From Lysobacter gummosus (GTDB lineage: Bacteria; Pseudomonadota; Gammaproteobacteria; Xanthomonadales; Xanthomonadaceae), in contig NZ_CP011131.1 in NCBI RefSeq assembly GCF_001442805.1, positions 5,952,001 through 6,016,000 of the forward strand: a DNA stretch of 64,000 bases. Direction: 5' to 3'. The notes beneath the pieces are model-generated. The model was not told the DNA's origin and made no database searches. It worked only from the letters and a program-made list of their open reading frames with translations. Below are positions 16,450 through 25,360 of the stretch, piece after piece. Numbering within the stretch: the stretch's first letter is position 1; the number at the start of each line of letters is the position of its first letter. The translations under genes were made by a program, and so were the position numbers.

Positions 16450-19380
16450 TTGGGCGACAGCGCGATCTTTCCCGGCCCAGACGACGGCATCGACCCGGCG
16501 CTGCGGCCCTTGCTGCGCTGGGCCGAGCCGCTGCTGGCGCCATCGCGCGCGCGTTGCCTGGCGCAATGGCGCGACAGCGCGCGGCAGCATCGCGATGCGT
16601 TGGACTTCGAACGCCTGCGGCCATGCATCGACGCCGCCTTCGCCGCGCCGGCCCTGGCCTGGAGCAGCCGCAGCCTGCTGCTGGAACTGGCCATCGCCCG
16701 CCATCAGCGCGCCTTGTCCGGCGCGACGCCGCGGCAGCGCCACGACGAATTCCTGGACTGGATCGACAGCGCCGCCGGTCGGCAGGCGCTGGATCAGCGC
16801 TATCCGTTGCTGGGCGAGGACATCGTCCTGCATGCGACGCAGACCGAAAAGGTTCTGACTGCCTTCCTGCGGCGTTACCTCGATGAGCGTGCGCTGCTGG
16901 CGCCGTTGTTCGCCGCCGGCGATGATCCCGGCCGTCTGCGCGGCTTCGCCAGCGGACTCGGCGATCGTCACGATCACGGCGGCAGCGTGATCCAGTTGCA
17001 GTTCGAACGCGGCCGCGCGCTGTACAAGCCGCGTTCGCTGGCGATGGACGCAGCCTATGCGCGCTTCCTGGCCGATCTGCGCGCACATGGCGTAACGCCG
17101 GATCAGCGCGCCGCCCTGAGCATGGATCGCGGCAGTCACGGCTACGCGGAGTGGATCGCGCATTCGCCGCTCGCCGACGACGGCGCCGCCTCGCGTTACT
17201 ACCGCCGCTATGGCGGTCTGGTCGCCATCGCCTATGTGCTGGGCTGCACCGATCTGCATCTGGAGAATCTGATCGCCGGCGGGGAATACCCGGTGGTGAT
17301 CGACCTGGAAACCGTGTTCCAGCCGTGGATGAATCGCGGCGGCCAGCCGCGCGCGAGCGGGCCGTACGCGCCGTCGGTGTTGTTTTCCGGATTGCTGCCG
17401 TCGGATCGCAACGATCCCGACGCGCACGACACCAGCGCGCTGGCCTGGGCCGAGCAACGCTATCGCACGCGCCGCGCAACCGGCGCCGGCAGCGATGAAC
17501 TGCGCCTGGCGCCGACCGACGCGACCACCCAGGCCGGCGCCAACCTGCCGCGGCATCGCGACGGCCGCCGCGTCGCGTCGCACGAACACACGCAGGCGGT
17601 GCTCGACGGCTTCGAAGAAACCTATCGCGGCCTGTTGCGGATGAAACCGGCGCTGCGCGACAGCGCCGGCCCGCTGACAACCTTCGCCGGCCTGGACACC
17701 CGCGCCCTGCTGCGCTCCACTCACATCTATGCGCGGCTGCTCGACGCCTTGTCGCATCCGCAGTACCTGCGCTCGGCCGCCGAGCGCGAACAGGTGCTGG
17801 AGCGTCTGGAGGTCGGCAGCCGCGACTGGCCGTTCCTGGCCCGCACCCAGGCCGCCGAACGCGCCGCGTTGCTGCGCGGCGACGTGCCGCGCTTCAACAT
17901 CGCCATCGACGGCACCGGCGTGCACGACAGCGACGGCCATCGCATCGAGGCGGTGTTCGGGCGCAGCGGCCGCGATGAAGTGCGGCGGCGCGTGCGCCTG
18001 CTGTCGGCGCGAGATCTGCACCGGCAGCGCTATGCCTTGGCGCAATCGCTTGAAAGCATCCGGCCGTGGCCGGCGATCGTCGCCGATGCCGCGACGGCGC
18101 CGCTCGTATCGTCTCGCGCAGATGCCGGCGCGCGTATCGATGACGATGCCGACCGTGCGAACCGCCGCGTCCTGCTAGACACCGCCGTCGCACTCGGCGA
18201 TGAAGTGCTGCGACTGGCGTTTCGCGGTCGCGGCGAGATCGCCTGGTTCCAACCCGAATACCGCAATCGCCCCGAGCCTTCCATCGCACCGATGGGGCTG
18301 ACGCTGTACGAAGGCGTGCCCGGCACGATGCTGATGCTGGCCGAACTGGGCGTGCAGACCGGACAGGCGCGTTTCACCCGCGCCGCCGAGGCCGCGTTGG
18401 CCGCATGCCGGCGGCAGCTGCGCGAAGACCCTCGCGCGCTGGCGGCGATCGGGCCGTGGTCGGGCCTGAGCGGATGGATCTACGCGCTGCTGGTGCTGGG
18501 CTTGCGTTGGCGGCGCCCGGAGTTGCTCGACGAAGCCGGCGCGTGGTTGCCGCATATCGCCGAACGCATCGAACAAGATCGCGACCTCGATTTGATCAGC
18601 GGCGCCGCCGGTTGCCTGCTGGCGCTGACGCAGTTGCAGCGTCACCGCCCCGATGCCGATACGCGCGCCGCGGCGATGGCCTGCGCCGCGCATCTGGCCG
18701 CCCATGCGCAAGGCGACGCCGACGAAGCCTGGTGGCTGTGCCCGGCCTCGCCCGAACGCGGCCTCACCGGCTTCGCCCACGGCACCGCCGGTATCGCCGC
18801 CGCACTGGCGCGCCATGCGCAACTCAACGACGACGGCGCCGCGTTGCGACTCGCCCGGCGCGCGCTGCGCTACGAGCGCGCCTCGTTCGAACGCCGCGGC
18901 CGGCGCTGGTACGACCAGTTCGCCGATCTCGATCCGGCCGCCGGCGAGGAACCGCGCGAAGACATCCATTCGTGGTGCCACGGCGCGCCGGGTGTCGGTC
19001 TGGCGCGCCTGCTGCTGCCTTCGGTGCTGCGCGATGGCGACTGGGATCGCGACCTGTCGGGTTGCGTCGCCGGCACCCGCGCGCACGGACTGAGCGGCGG
19101 CGATTGCCTGTGCCATGGGCAGGCCGGCAATCTCGATTTGCTGCTGCAGCACGGGCTGGAGTCGTCGCCGACGCAAGGCGGCAGCGACGCCATCGCGCAC
19201 TGCCGCGCGCTCGGCGCGGCCTGGGCCGGACGCACTCATCCGCAGTGGCGCTGCGGGGGACGCTCGGCACAGGAACGGCCGCTGGGATTGATGGTCGGGC
19301 TGTCGGGCATCGCCTATGCCTGCCTGCGGTTGCGCGATCCCGCCGGCGCGCCGTCGTTGTTGAGTCTTGCGACCGACTAA
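16450..19380 (+). CDS. lanM: Class II lanthipeptide synthetase LanM
   Basis: 976-residue bifunctional enzyme that dehydrates Ser/Thr in the precursor and cyclises them with Cys. The N-terminal DUF4135 dehydratase holds YKPRSLAMD (about residue 192), TDLHLENLIAGG (about 267) and VVIDLETVFQP (about 284), the kinase-like phosphorylation/elimination site. The C-terminal LanC-like cyclase holds GFAHGTAGIAAAL, WCHGAPGVG (Cys about 843) and CLCHGQAGNLD (Cys888-His889), the zinc ligands. All core motifs are present, so the enzyme looks intact. The start is a weak TTG with no good Shine-Dalgarno, consistent with low enzyme expression. Length is normal for LanM. Confidence 0.95.
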   Translation: MGDSAIFPGPDDGIDPALRPLLRWAEPLLAPSRARCLAQWRDSARQHRDALDFERLRPCIDAAFAAPALAWSSRSLLLELAIARHQRALSGATPRQRHDEFLDWIDSAAGRQALDQRYPLLGEDIVLHATQTEKVLTAFLRRYLDERALLAPLFAAGDDPGRLRGFASGLGDRHDHGGSVIQLQFERGRALYKPRSLAMDAAYARFLADLRAHGVTPDQRAALSMDRGSHGYAEWIAHSPLADDGAASRYYRRYGGLVAIAYVLGCTDLHLENLIAGGEYPVVIDLETVFQPWMNRGGQPRASGPYAPSVLFSGLLPSDRNDPDAHDTSALAWAEQRYRTRRATGAGSDELRLAPTDATTQAGANLPRHRDGRRVASHEHTQAVLDGFEETYRGLLRMKPALRDSAGPLTTFAGLDTRALLRSTHIYARLLDALSHPQYLRSAAEREQVLERLEVGSRDWPFLARTQAAERAALLRGDVPRFNIAIDGTGVHDSDGHRIEAVFGRSGRDEVRRRVRLLSARDLHRQRYALAQSLESIRPWPAIVADAATAPLVSSRADAGARIDDDADRANRRVLLDTAVALGDEVLRLAFRGRGEIAWFQPEYRNRPEPSIAPMGLTLYEGVPGTMLMLAELGVQTGQARFTRAAEAALAACRRQLREDPRALAAIGPWSGLSGWIYALLVLGLRWRRPELLDEAGAWLPHIAERIEQDRDLDLISGAAGCLLALTQLQRHRPDADTRAAAMACAAHLAAHAQGDADEAWWLCPASPERGLTGFAHGTAGIAAALARHAQLNDDGAALRLARRALRYERASFERRGRRWYDQFADLDPAAGEEPREDIHSWCHGAPGVGLARLLLPSVLRDGDWDRDLSGCVAGTRAHGLSGGDCLCHGQAGNLDLLLQHGLESSPTQGGSDAIAHCRALGAAWAGRTHPQWRCGGRSAQERPLGLMVGLSGIAYACLRLRDPAGAPSLLSLATD

Positions 19381-19439
19381 GCTGACGCAGCGGGTCCCGA
19401 TCCGATACAAGAGTTCATCCTCCGCAGATCGGCGTTCAC

Positions 19440-19775
19440 ATGCAGACCGGAAACCTGTTCATCGACGCGGACGCGCCCGCCGAGGGCGAGCGCTTCGAAG
19501 CCCTGCTCAGCCACAAGAACCTGGTCGTGGAACGCATCATCAGTTCCTCCGCGGCGGTGCCGACCGAATACGTGCAGCCGCAGGACGAATGGGTCGCGCT
19601 GCTGCAAGGCGCAGCGACGATCGAAGTCGCCGGCGAAAGCGTCGAACTGCGCGCCGGCGGCTATCTGTTCCTGCCCGCCGGCACGCCGCATACGGTGCGG
19701 CGCGTTTCGCAGGGCGCGCTATGGCTGGCGATCCATCTGCATCCGCCGGCGCCCCCGGATACGCGCGAGGCCTGA
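19440..19775 (+). CDS. Cupin-domain protein
   Basis: 111-residue single-domain cupin. The two cupin motifs are recognisable: a first strand set ending in DEWVALLQGAATIEVAGE, and the second LRAGGYLFLPAGTPHTVRR. The single His of the second motif is kept, but the first motif has no clear HxH pair, so metal binding is uncertain. It begins 59 nt after lanM on the same strand and may be co-transcribed. It could be a tailoring or binding protein for the lanthipeptide, or unrelated. Confidence 0.8.
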   Translation: MQTGNLFIDADAPAEGERFEALLSHKNLVVERIISSSAAVPTEYVQPQDEWVALLQGAATIEVAGESVELRAGGYLFLPAGTPHTVRRVSQGALWLAIHLHPPAPPDTREA

Positions 19776-20114
19776 GCGTTCACCGGCGTTATTCCGGTAC
19801 GGCGTCCAGCACTTTCATCACATCAGGCCGCTGTTGGTTGCGCGGCCGGGACTGCTAAGCTCGCCCATGCGACCGAACGAACGAGGCTTTTTGCTTGGCG
19901 GACACGAGCGCAGCTGCGCGCCTTTGGCGACCGCGATCGCGGCGGTCGGACACCGCCCGCGGTTTCGCCGCCGGCAACCACGCGAGGCGCCACGCCATGG
20001 CGCGATGCGGTCGCACGGCCGCAAGCGGCGAACACCCGAAGCAAGCGCGCACGACAACGTCCGCGCGACCACGCCGCCGTTCAACTTGTGCATGGGTCGG
20101 ATAAGGATGGTCTG
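19776..20114. other. Intergenic region before the TPR protein gene
   Basis: About 340 bp. Open frames in it are Arg-rich and lack credible starts. AAGGATGG at 20103-20110 is the Shine-Dalgarno for the following gene. No terminator with a T tract was seen after the cupin gene. Confidence 0.45.
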
Positions 20115-22328
20115 ATGCGTTGGTTCTGTTTTGCTTCGCCTCTTCGCCGCGACGCCGCCAGGCAGCGACATGTCGCCGCCTGGGCGCTGTGGGCCGTGCT
20201 GGCGGCAGGCGGGATATCCTCGGCGCACGGAGAAACCGGCGGCTGCGCCGCGTCCACGCCGGCGCGCGGCCTGCCGCAACCGGTGCTGTGTCTGCAACGG
20301 GCGAAGATCGACGCCGGCGACGAGGCGCCCAACGCGCTGTTCGCGCGGGCGAAGGCGCAGCTGGAAGCCGGGCATCTGGAAGAGGCCGAGCGTTCGCTCG
20401 ATTGCGCCGACGCCGTCATCGGCGAGGACGGCGACGCGCGGCTGCGCTACGAACTGGTGCGGCGGCGCGGCATCCTGGATTTCCGCCGCGAATGGATTCC
20501 GCAGGCGTTGTCGCGCTTCGAATGCGCGGTGACGCTGTCCACCGCGCTGGGCGATCGCGCCGCCACCGCGCGCGATCTGAGCAATCTCGGCGCGGCGCTG
20601 CGTCGGCTCGGCGATTTCCGCGGCGCCCTGCGCAGCCTGACCGCCAGCCTCGACATCCAGCGCGGCACGGGCCAAGTCTCCGGCGCGGTGCTGAACAACA
20701 TCGCCGACGTGTATCGCGAACTCAGACAGACCGACACCGCGATGCGTTACTACCACGACGCGCTGGCCTTCTATCGCGGCAAGGGCGAGCCGATCGAAGC
20801 GGCGCACGTGCTGGAAACGATGGCCGAGGTCGCACTCGACACCGGCGACGCGCGTCAGGCCTCGGCCTGGCTGCAGGAAGCGCTGGCCGCGTACCGCACC
20901 GGCGGCAACCGGGTGTATGAGTTGCGGGTCCACGACGGCCTGACCCGGGTGGCGCTGGCGCAGGGCGATATCGCCCAGGCCCAGCGCTGGACCGCCGGCG
21001 CTCTGGCCCTGGCCGACACCTGGAAACTGCCGCTGCCGCCCGCGCTGCAATTGCAGATCGCCCGCACCGCGCAGCTGTCCGGCCGCACCGCCGCCGCGGC
21101 GACGCGTCTGCGCGAAGCGCTGGCGTCGGTGCCCGCAGGCGATCCCATGCGGGTGTCGTTGCTGGAACAGTTGGCGACCGCGCAGGAGCGCGCCGGCGAT
21201 GCGGTCGCGGCCAACGCCACCTTGCGCGACGCGCACGCGAAGGCGATCGCCCTGGCCGACGCGCAGCACGACCGCCAGCTGGACTGGCTGCGGGTACGCT
21301 TCGAATCGGCCGAACAGCAGCGCACCATCGCCGCGCTGGAAAGCGAGAACCGTCTGCGCCGCGCCGAGTTCCGCCAACGCACGCTGCTGCTGTGGTTCGC
21401 GATCGCGGTGGCGGTGGCGGCGATGCTGGGCTTCTGGCTGCTGCAGCAGCGGCGGCGCCAGCGCGAAGGCTTGCGCGAGCAAGCGCGGCGGGTCCGCTAT
21501 GAGGAAGAGCTGGCGCGTTATCGTCGCGAAGCCGATGCGCTGGCCGAAGACCGCAGCCTGCTGCAGGCCCTGCTCGACAGCCGCGACGACGCGCTGTGCC
21601 TGCTCGACGCCGACGGCCAGTTGCTGGCGATAAATAGGGCCGGCCGGCTCTGGCTCGGTTATTCGGACAACGAGGCGTTGGTCGGGCAACCGGTGTCGAC
21701 GTTCGTCGGCGAGGCCGGCCGCGCCGCCTTGTCGTCGGCGCTGGAGCGCATGGAAGACAGCGCGGCGCAGCGGCTGGAGATCCCCGCCCGCGAAGGCGCG
21801 CCGCTGATCGCGAAACTCGAACCGTGGTCGGGCGGCGACGGCCTGGTGCTGCTCGGACCGCTCGATCGCGAACAGGTCGCGGCGCCGGTTATCGCCAGCG
21901 CCGACGCCGTCGTCGATGGCCCCGTGAATACTTTCGCCGACACCGACCTCGCCGCCGGCCACGTCCACGAGGCCGGCGACGACAGCGGCGAATCCTCGAT
22001 GCGCGACGCGTTCCGCCGCACCCTGGTCGAACTCATGCTGGCCTCGGTCGACGCCTGGGAACGCGCCACCGGCACCGGCCGCCTGGAGTTCGCGGAGAAG
22101 AGCCGCATCTGGCGGGTCAACATCGACGACGGCCGGCTGCGCGCGCGTGCGCTGGAGCGCTACCTCAGCCTGTCCAAGCTGCCGCGCAATCCGCGCTGGC
22201 GCGACGTCCTGCGCTCGGCCTATTTCGTCCTGGGCCGGGGCGAGGAGCTGCCAGCGGAGACGCGCGCGCTCCTGCAATCGCGCGTGGATGCGGTGCTCGC
22301 CTACACCCGCCGCGACGCGCTGGTCTGA
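20115..22328 (+). CDS. TPR membrane protein with PAS-like and conserved C-terminal domains
   Basis: 737 residues, sensor-like. The ATG at 20115 follows AAGGATGG. An N-terminal signal/anchor (WALWAVLAAGGISSAHG) leads to a periplasmic array of about six to eight TPR-like repeats (for example ARDLSNLGAALRRLGDFRGA and AVLNNIADVYRELRQTDTA). A transmembrane helix (LLLWFAIAVAVAAMLGFWLL) and a coiled coil follow, then a PAS-like segment (LLDSRDDALCLLDADGQLLA). The C-terminal helical module (FRRTLVELMLASVDAWERAT, then RYLSLSKLPRNPRW) is of a type I recall from xanthomonad regulators but cannot name. No kinase, GGDEF or EAL motif is present. The output is unknown. Confidence 0.75.
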   Translation: MRWFCFASPLRRDAARQRHVAAWALWAVLAAGGISSAHGETGGCAASTPARGLPQPVLCLQRAKIDAGDEAPNALFARAKAQLEAGHLEEAERSLDCADAVIGEDGDARLRYELVRRRGILDFRREWIPQALSRFECAVTLSTALGDRAATARDLSNLGAALRRLGDFRGALRSLTASLDIQRGTGQVSGAVLNNIADVYRELRQTDTAMRYYHDALAFYRGKGEPIEAAHVLETMAEVALDTGDARQASAWLQEALAAYRTGGNRVYELRVHDGLTRVALAQGDIAQAQRWTAGALALADTWKLPLPPALQLQIARTAQLSGRTAAAATRLREALASVPAGDPMRVSLLEQLATAQERAGDAVAANATLRDAHAKAIALADAQHDRQLDWLRVRFESAEQQRTIAALESENRLRRAEFRQRTLLLWFAIAVAVAAMLGFWLLQQRRRQREGLREQARRVRYEEELARYRREADALAEDRSLLQALLDSRDDALCLLDADGQLLAINRAGRLWLGYSDNEALVGQPVSTFVGEAGRAALSSALERMEDSAAQRLEIPAREGAPLIAKLEPWSGGDGLVLLGPLDREQVAAPVIASADAVVDGPVNTFADTDLAAGHVHEAGDDSGESSMRDAFRRTLVELMLASVDAWERATGTGRLEFAEKSRIWRVNIDDGRLRARALERYLSLSKLPRNPRWRDVLRSAYFVLGRGEELPAETRALLQSRVDAVLAYTRRDALV

Positions 22329-22335
22329 GCCCGCC

Positions 22336-22722
22336 TCAATCCGGCTTCGGCGGGCACACCGCGCAGGCACCGCTGACGCCTTCGTCGAGCTTGTAGCGGC
22401 TGTGATGTTCCTTGGACTGGTAGCTGTCCGGCCCGGTCATGAACGGCAGCGCGCCCTTCAACGGCGCGACGACAGCGCAGTACGCGAGCATGGTTTCGGT
22501 AGCGGTGTGCCACTGATCGTCTTTCTCCACGATTCCGCATTTGGCCATCACCTCGCGCAGTTCCTTACCGTCGAAATCGAACTTGGCGACGATGATCGGC
22601 GTTTCCTTCTCCTTGACGCACCAATCCGGCGGAACGACCTCATGGGCCTGAACGGTCAGGGGCGATGCGAGCAGGACACCTATGGCGATGGCGTAAGCAA
22701 CGAATGCGCGAGACAGGGACAT
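22336..22722 (-). CDS. Secreted Cys-containing protein
   Basis: 128 residues from the ATG at 22722. Signal peptide (SRAFVAYAIAIGVLLASPLT, VQA-HE). The mature protein has five Cys (DWCVK, AKCGI, AYCAV, GACAVCPP), suggesting disulfides in the periplasm or outside the cell. It converges tail to tail with the TPR gene, 7 nt apart. Family not recognised. Confidence 0.7.
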   Translation of the reverse strand: MSLSRAFVAYAIAIGVLLASPLTVQAHEVVPPDWCVKEKETPIIVAKFDFDGKELREVMAKCGIVEKDDQWHTATETMLAYCAVVAPLKGALPFMTGPDSYQSKEHHSRYKLDEGVSGACAVCPPKPD

Positions 22723-23012
22723 GAGCGATCCGGAAGTAGAGGCGAGGCTCCAGAGTAGGCCGCGCGGCGACCGGGATTCCAGCGCGGTCGCGGGTATAAG
22801 CCGGGAATAAATTCCGGCAAGGTCTTGTTTCTTATGGCGGCGTGCGTTTATCCGGCGGGCGCGGGGCGGGTTTCCGAAGGCCATAGTCGAACGCCGCGGA
22901 GCCCGCGGCCATCACGCCGGCCCGCGTTCGAAATGCCGCCGCGGCTTCCTGAACGCTCGATGCGATAATCCGCCGACGACAGATCCGTCGATTTTCCTGC
23001 GCAGGGCTATTG

Positions 23013-23675
23013 GTGACGGCTAAACACATCGCGCGATCGCGCCGGCTCAAAGACCGGCTGCGCAGGCGCTACAGGGAATTGTTTACGAAGAAGGGACGCG
23101 ACCCGCTGTACTGGATCGCGATTCCGCTGCTGACCGTGCTGGTGTTGACCGCCATCGGCAGCGCCGTGCTGGGGCGCGATCTGGCCGGGGTGCAAGGCGG
23201 CGTGTGGGGATTTTCCGCGCTGGGCACCCGCGTCGAAATCGTGCTTCTGCAGATTCCCATGCTGGTCTGGATCATGGCGTTCGGCCTGGTCCCGCTGCTG
23301 TCGCGGTCGATGATGACGACGCTCGCGGTCTGGTTCGGACTTCCGCTCGCGCTGTGGCTGGGCCACACCGGGATCAACCTCATCCAGGTCGTCAACGTCC
23401 GCTTCGACCGCGAGGCCGCGCAGGCAGTTTGCGTTGATGTAGTGCGCACCCGCCATCTGGGCTGCGCGACGCTGGTGTCGAAGAAGGGCAAGAGCCGCCG
23501 CTGCGCCAACGTGGCGACGCTGCGCGGATGGCCGTCGCCCGATGCGACGATAGACATCAGCGGCGATTACGCCGACGCCGGTCGCGTGTGTTTTTCCGGG
23601 CATCGCGGATTTCTGGCGTTGCCGTGGATCGACGGGATTCGCGCCGCGCCGTCGACTGTTGCCGACGCGAGTTAG
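23013..23675 (+). CDS. Hypothetical membrane protein
   Basis: 220 residues from a GTG with AGGG 6 nt upstream (a TTG immediately before is an alternative). A basic N-terminus, then about three membrane helices (WIAIPLLTVLVLTAIGSAVL, IVLLQIPMLVWIMAFGLVPLL, TTLAVWFGLPLALWLGHTG), then a soluble C-terminal domain of about 90 residues with four Cys (AVCVDV, GCAT, RRCANV, RVCFSG). The topology would put the Cys-rich domain in the periplasm. No family recognised. Confidence 0.68.
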   Translation: MTAKHIARSRRLKDRLRRRYRELFTKKGRDPLYWIAIPLLTVLVLTAIGSAVLGRDLAGVQGGVWGFSALGTRVEIVLLQIPMLVWIMAFGLVPLLSRSMMTTLAVWFGLPLALWLGHTGINLIQVVNVRFDREAAQAVCVDVVRTRHLGCATLVSKKGKSRRCANVATLRGWPSPDATIDISGDYADAGRVCFSGHRGFLALPWIDGIRAAPSTVADAS

Positions 23676-23679
23676 GCCC

Positions 23680-24045
23680 CTACTCCGTCTTCGCCGACCG
23701 CGCCCGCTCCTGCGCCGGCAAGGGCTGGATGCGCAGACTGCGATAGCGGCAAACATCGATGGCCGGGTAGATCACCGCGCGCTCGTTGGCGAACACGAAA
23801 CGGAAATCGTAGCGGCACTCGTCGCCGGCGATCTGCAGCGTGGCCGAATCGCCGCCGCCGTCGAGCGCGGCGCCCAGCGGCTTTTCCGCGAACGCCTCGC
23901 TGCCGGCGGCGGCCACCGCGACCGAGGTCAGGCGATCGTGGGCGCGATTGATCAGTTCGAAATAATGCGTGCGCGGCGCCGCCTCGCTGTGGGCGGCGGC
24001 GGCGAGCAGGGCAAGGGCGAGAACGGCGGCGAGCGACGGGCGCAT
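23680..24045 (-). CDS. Secreted protein of unknown function
   Basis: 121 residues; the ATG at 24045 has GGAGA 8 nt upstream. Signal peptide (MRPSLAAVLALALLAAAAHS, EAA-PR). The mature part begins with THYFELINRAHDRLTSVAVA, a pattern seen in small exported proteins of Lysobacter-like genomes, and has two Cys (DECRYDF, DVCRYRS) likely to pair. It is transcribed divergently from the LytS-type kinase gene, so it may share its control region. Confidence 0.7.
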   Translation of the reverse strand: MRPSLAAVLALALLAAAAHSEAAPRTHYFELINRAHDRLTSVAVAAAGSEAFAEKPLGAALDGGGDSATLQIAGDECRYDFRFVFANERAVIYPAIDVCRYRSLRIQPLPAQERARSAKTE

Positions 24046-24250
24046 GGCAAGGTCTCCGGCTGGAAGAGGGGCGACCGGAGCGCGTCGGGCCCGGTCTGCG
24101 CGCCCATCACAGCCGACGCGCAAGCGCGCGAGCCAGGGATCTGGGACGAATCGTCGTTGCGGCGCCACCAATCGTAGTGACCGGCGAAGAAGCTTTGCGC
24201 CGCCCCAGGCCGCGCTTAGGATGCTGGGGACTTTGTTCGAGCAGGGCCAG

Positions 24251-25360
24251 ATGAAGATCCAGCTGGGCGACACGCAGATCGGCCTGTTCCGCTACCTCGG
24301 CCTGTGGTCGGCGGTGGTGGCGGTGTTCGCGATGCAGGGCTTCGTCCACGACGCATTCTTCGCCGAAGTGTGGTCGCCGTTCGACTACCTGCGCTGGTCG
24401 ATGATCCAGTGGTACACCTGGGCGGCGCTGGCGCCGCTGGTGTTCCGGCTCGCCGCGCGTTATCCGATCCAGTCGCCCGGGCGTCTGCGCGCGCTGCTCA
24501 CGCATGTGCTGGCGAGCATGGGCGTGACCCTGGCGGCGGTGGTCATCGGCGCGGCGGTGTCGAGCCTGTTCGAGCCCGGCTCGTTCGCCGACCAGATGCT
24601 GCAGTTCATCGGCCGCCACGTCGCCATCGGATTGCTGACGTATTGGACGCTGCTGTTGCTGCAGAATTCCCTGCGCCTGCGCGCCGAGCGCGCGCAGCGC
24701 ATGCTCGAGGCGAGCCGGCTGGCCACCGAACTGGCGCAGTCGCGGCTGCAGGCGCTCAAGACCCAGCTGCAGCCGCATTTCCTGTTCAACACCCTGCACG
24801 CCATCGTGACCTTGCTCGACGAAGACAAGCGCTCGGCCGAGGACATGCTGCTGCGGTTGAGCGAACTGCTGCGCGCGTTCCTGGAAGACTACGACGGGCA
24901 GGAAATCAGCCTGCGCCGCGAGCTGGATCTGCTGGACCTGTACCTGGGCATCCAGCGCAACCGCTTCAAGGACCGGCTGACCACGCAGGTGTATGTCGCG
25001 CCCGATACGCTGGATTGCGCGGTGCCGAGCCTGCTGCTGCAACCCATCGTCGAGAATGCGATCCGCCACGGCATCGGCCAGCGTGTCGGCGCCGACCGCA
25101 TCGAGATCGAAAGCCGGCGCGACGGCGACAGCCTGTGCATCGAGGTGCGTAATCGCAACAGCCGCCTGGACAGCGACAGCGCGCCCGCCGGCCACGGCAT
25201 CGGCCTGTCGAATACGCGCCTGCGGCTGCGCGAACTCTACGGCGAAGCCGCCGAGTTGCGCCTGGACATGATCTGGCCCGAGGGCGTGGTCTGCCGCATC
25301 CGCCTGCCGTTGCGCGAGCTGGAGGACGACGACGACATGCCCGAGCACCTGCCGGCATGA
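24251..25360 (+). CDS. LytS-type sensor histidine kinase
   Basis: 369 residues from the ATG at 24251 (AGGG upstream; an ATG at 24221 is an alternative). The N-terminal half has four membrane helices (YLGLWSAVVAVFAMQGFV through to VAIGLLTYWTLLLLQNSL). The His_kinase domain (PF06580 type) has the phospho-acceptor in QLQPHFLFNTLHAI, followed by an ATPase with LLLQPIVENAIRHGI and GHGIGLSNTRLRL. Its stop overlaps the start of the LytTR regulator (ATGA), so the two form a coupled two-component system. The signal is unknown. Confidence 0.92.
   Translation: MKIQLGDTQIGLFRYLGLWSAVVAVFAMQGFVHDAFFAEVWSPFDYLRWSMIQWYTWAALAPLVFRLAARYPIQSPGRLRALLTHVLASMGVTLAAVVIGAAVSSLFEPGSFADQMLQFIGRHVAIGLLTYWTLLLLQNSLRLRAERAQRMLEASRLATELAQSRLQALKTQLQPHFLFNTLHAIVTLLDEDKRSAEDMLLRLSELLRAFLEDYDGQEISLRRELDLLDLYLGIQRNRFKDRLTTQVYVAPDTLDCAVPSLLLQPIVENAIRHGIGQRVGADRIEIESRRDGDSLCIEVRNRNSRLDSDSAPAGHGIGLSNTRLRLRELYGEAAELRLDMIWPEGVVCRIRLPLRELEDDDDMPEHLPA

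Noticed and set aside
19834..20115. A 93-residue frame between the cupin and TPR genes
   Set aside because: Arg/Pro-rich composition, no ribosome binding site and no domain; treated as noncoding leader.
19818..22370. An 850-codon minus-strand frame opposite the TPR protein
   Set aside because: The plus-strand frame has TPRs, a membrane helix and a Shine-Dalgarno; the antisense frame has none of these.
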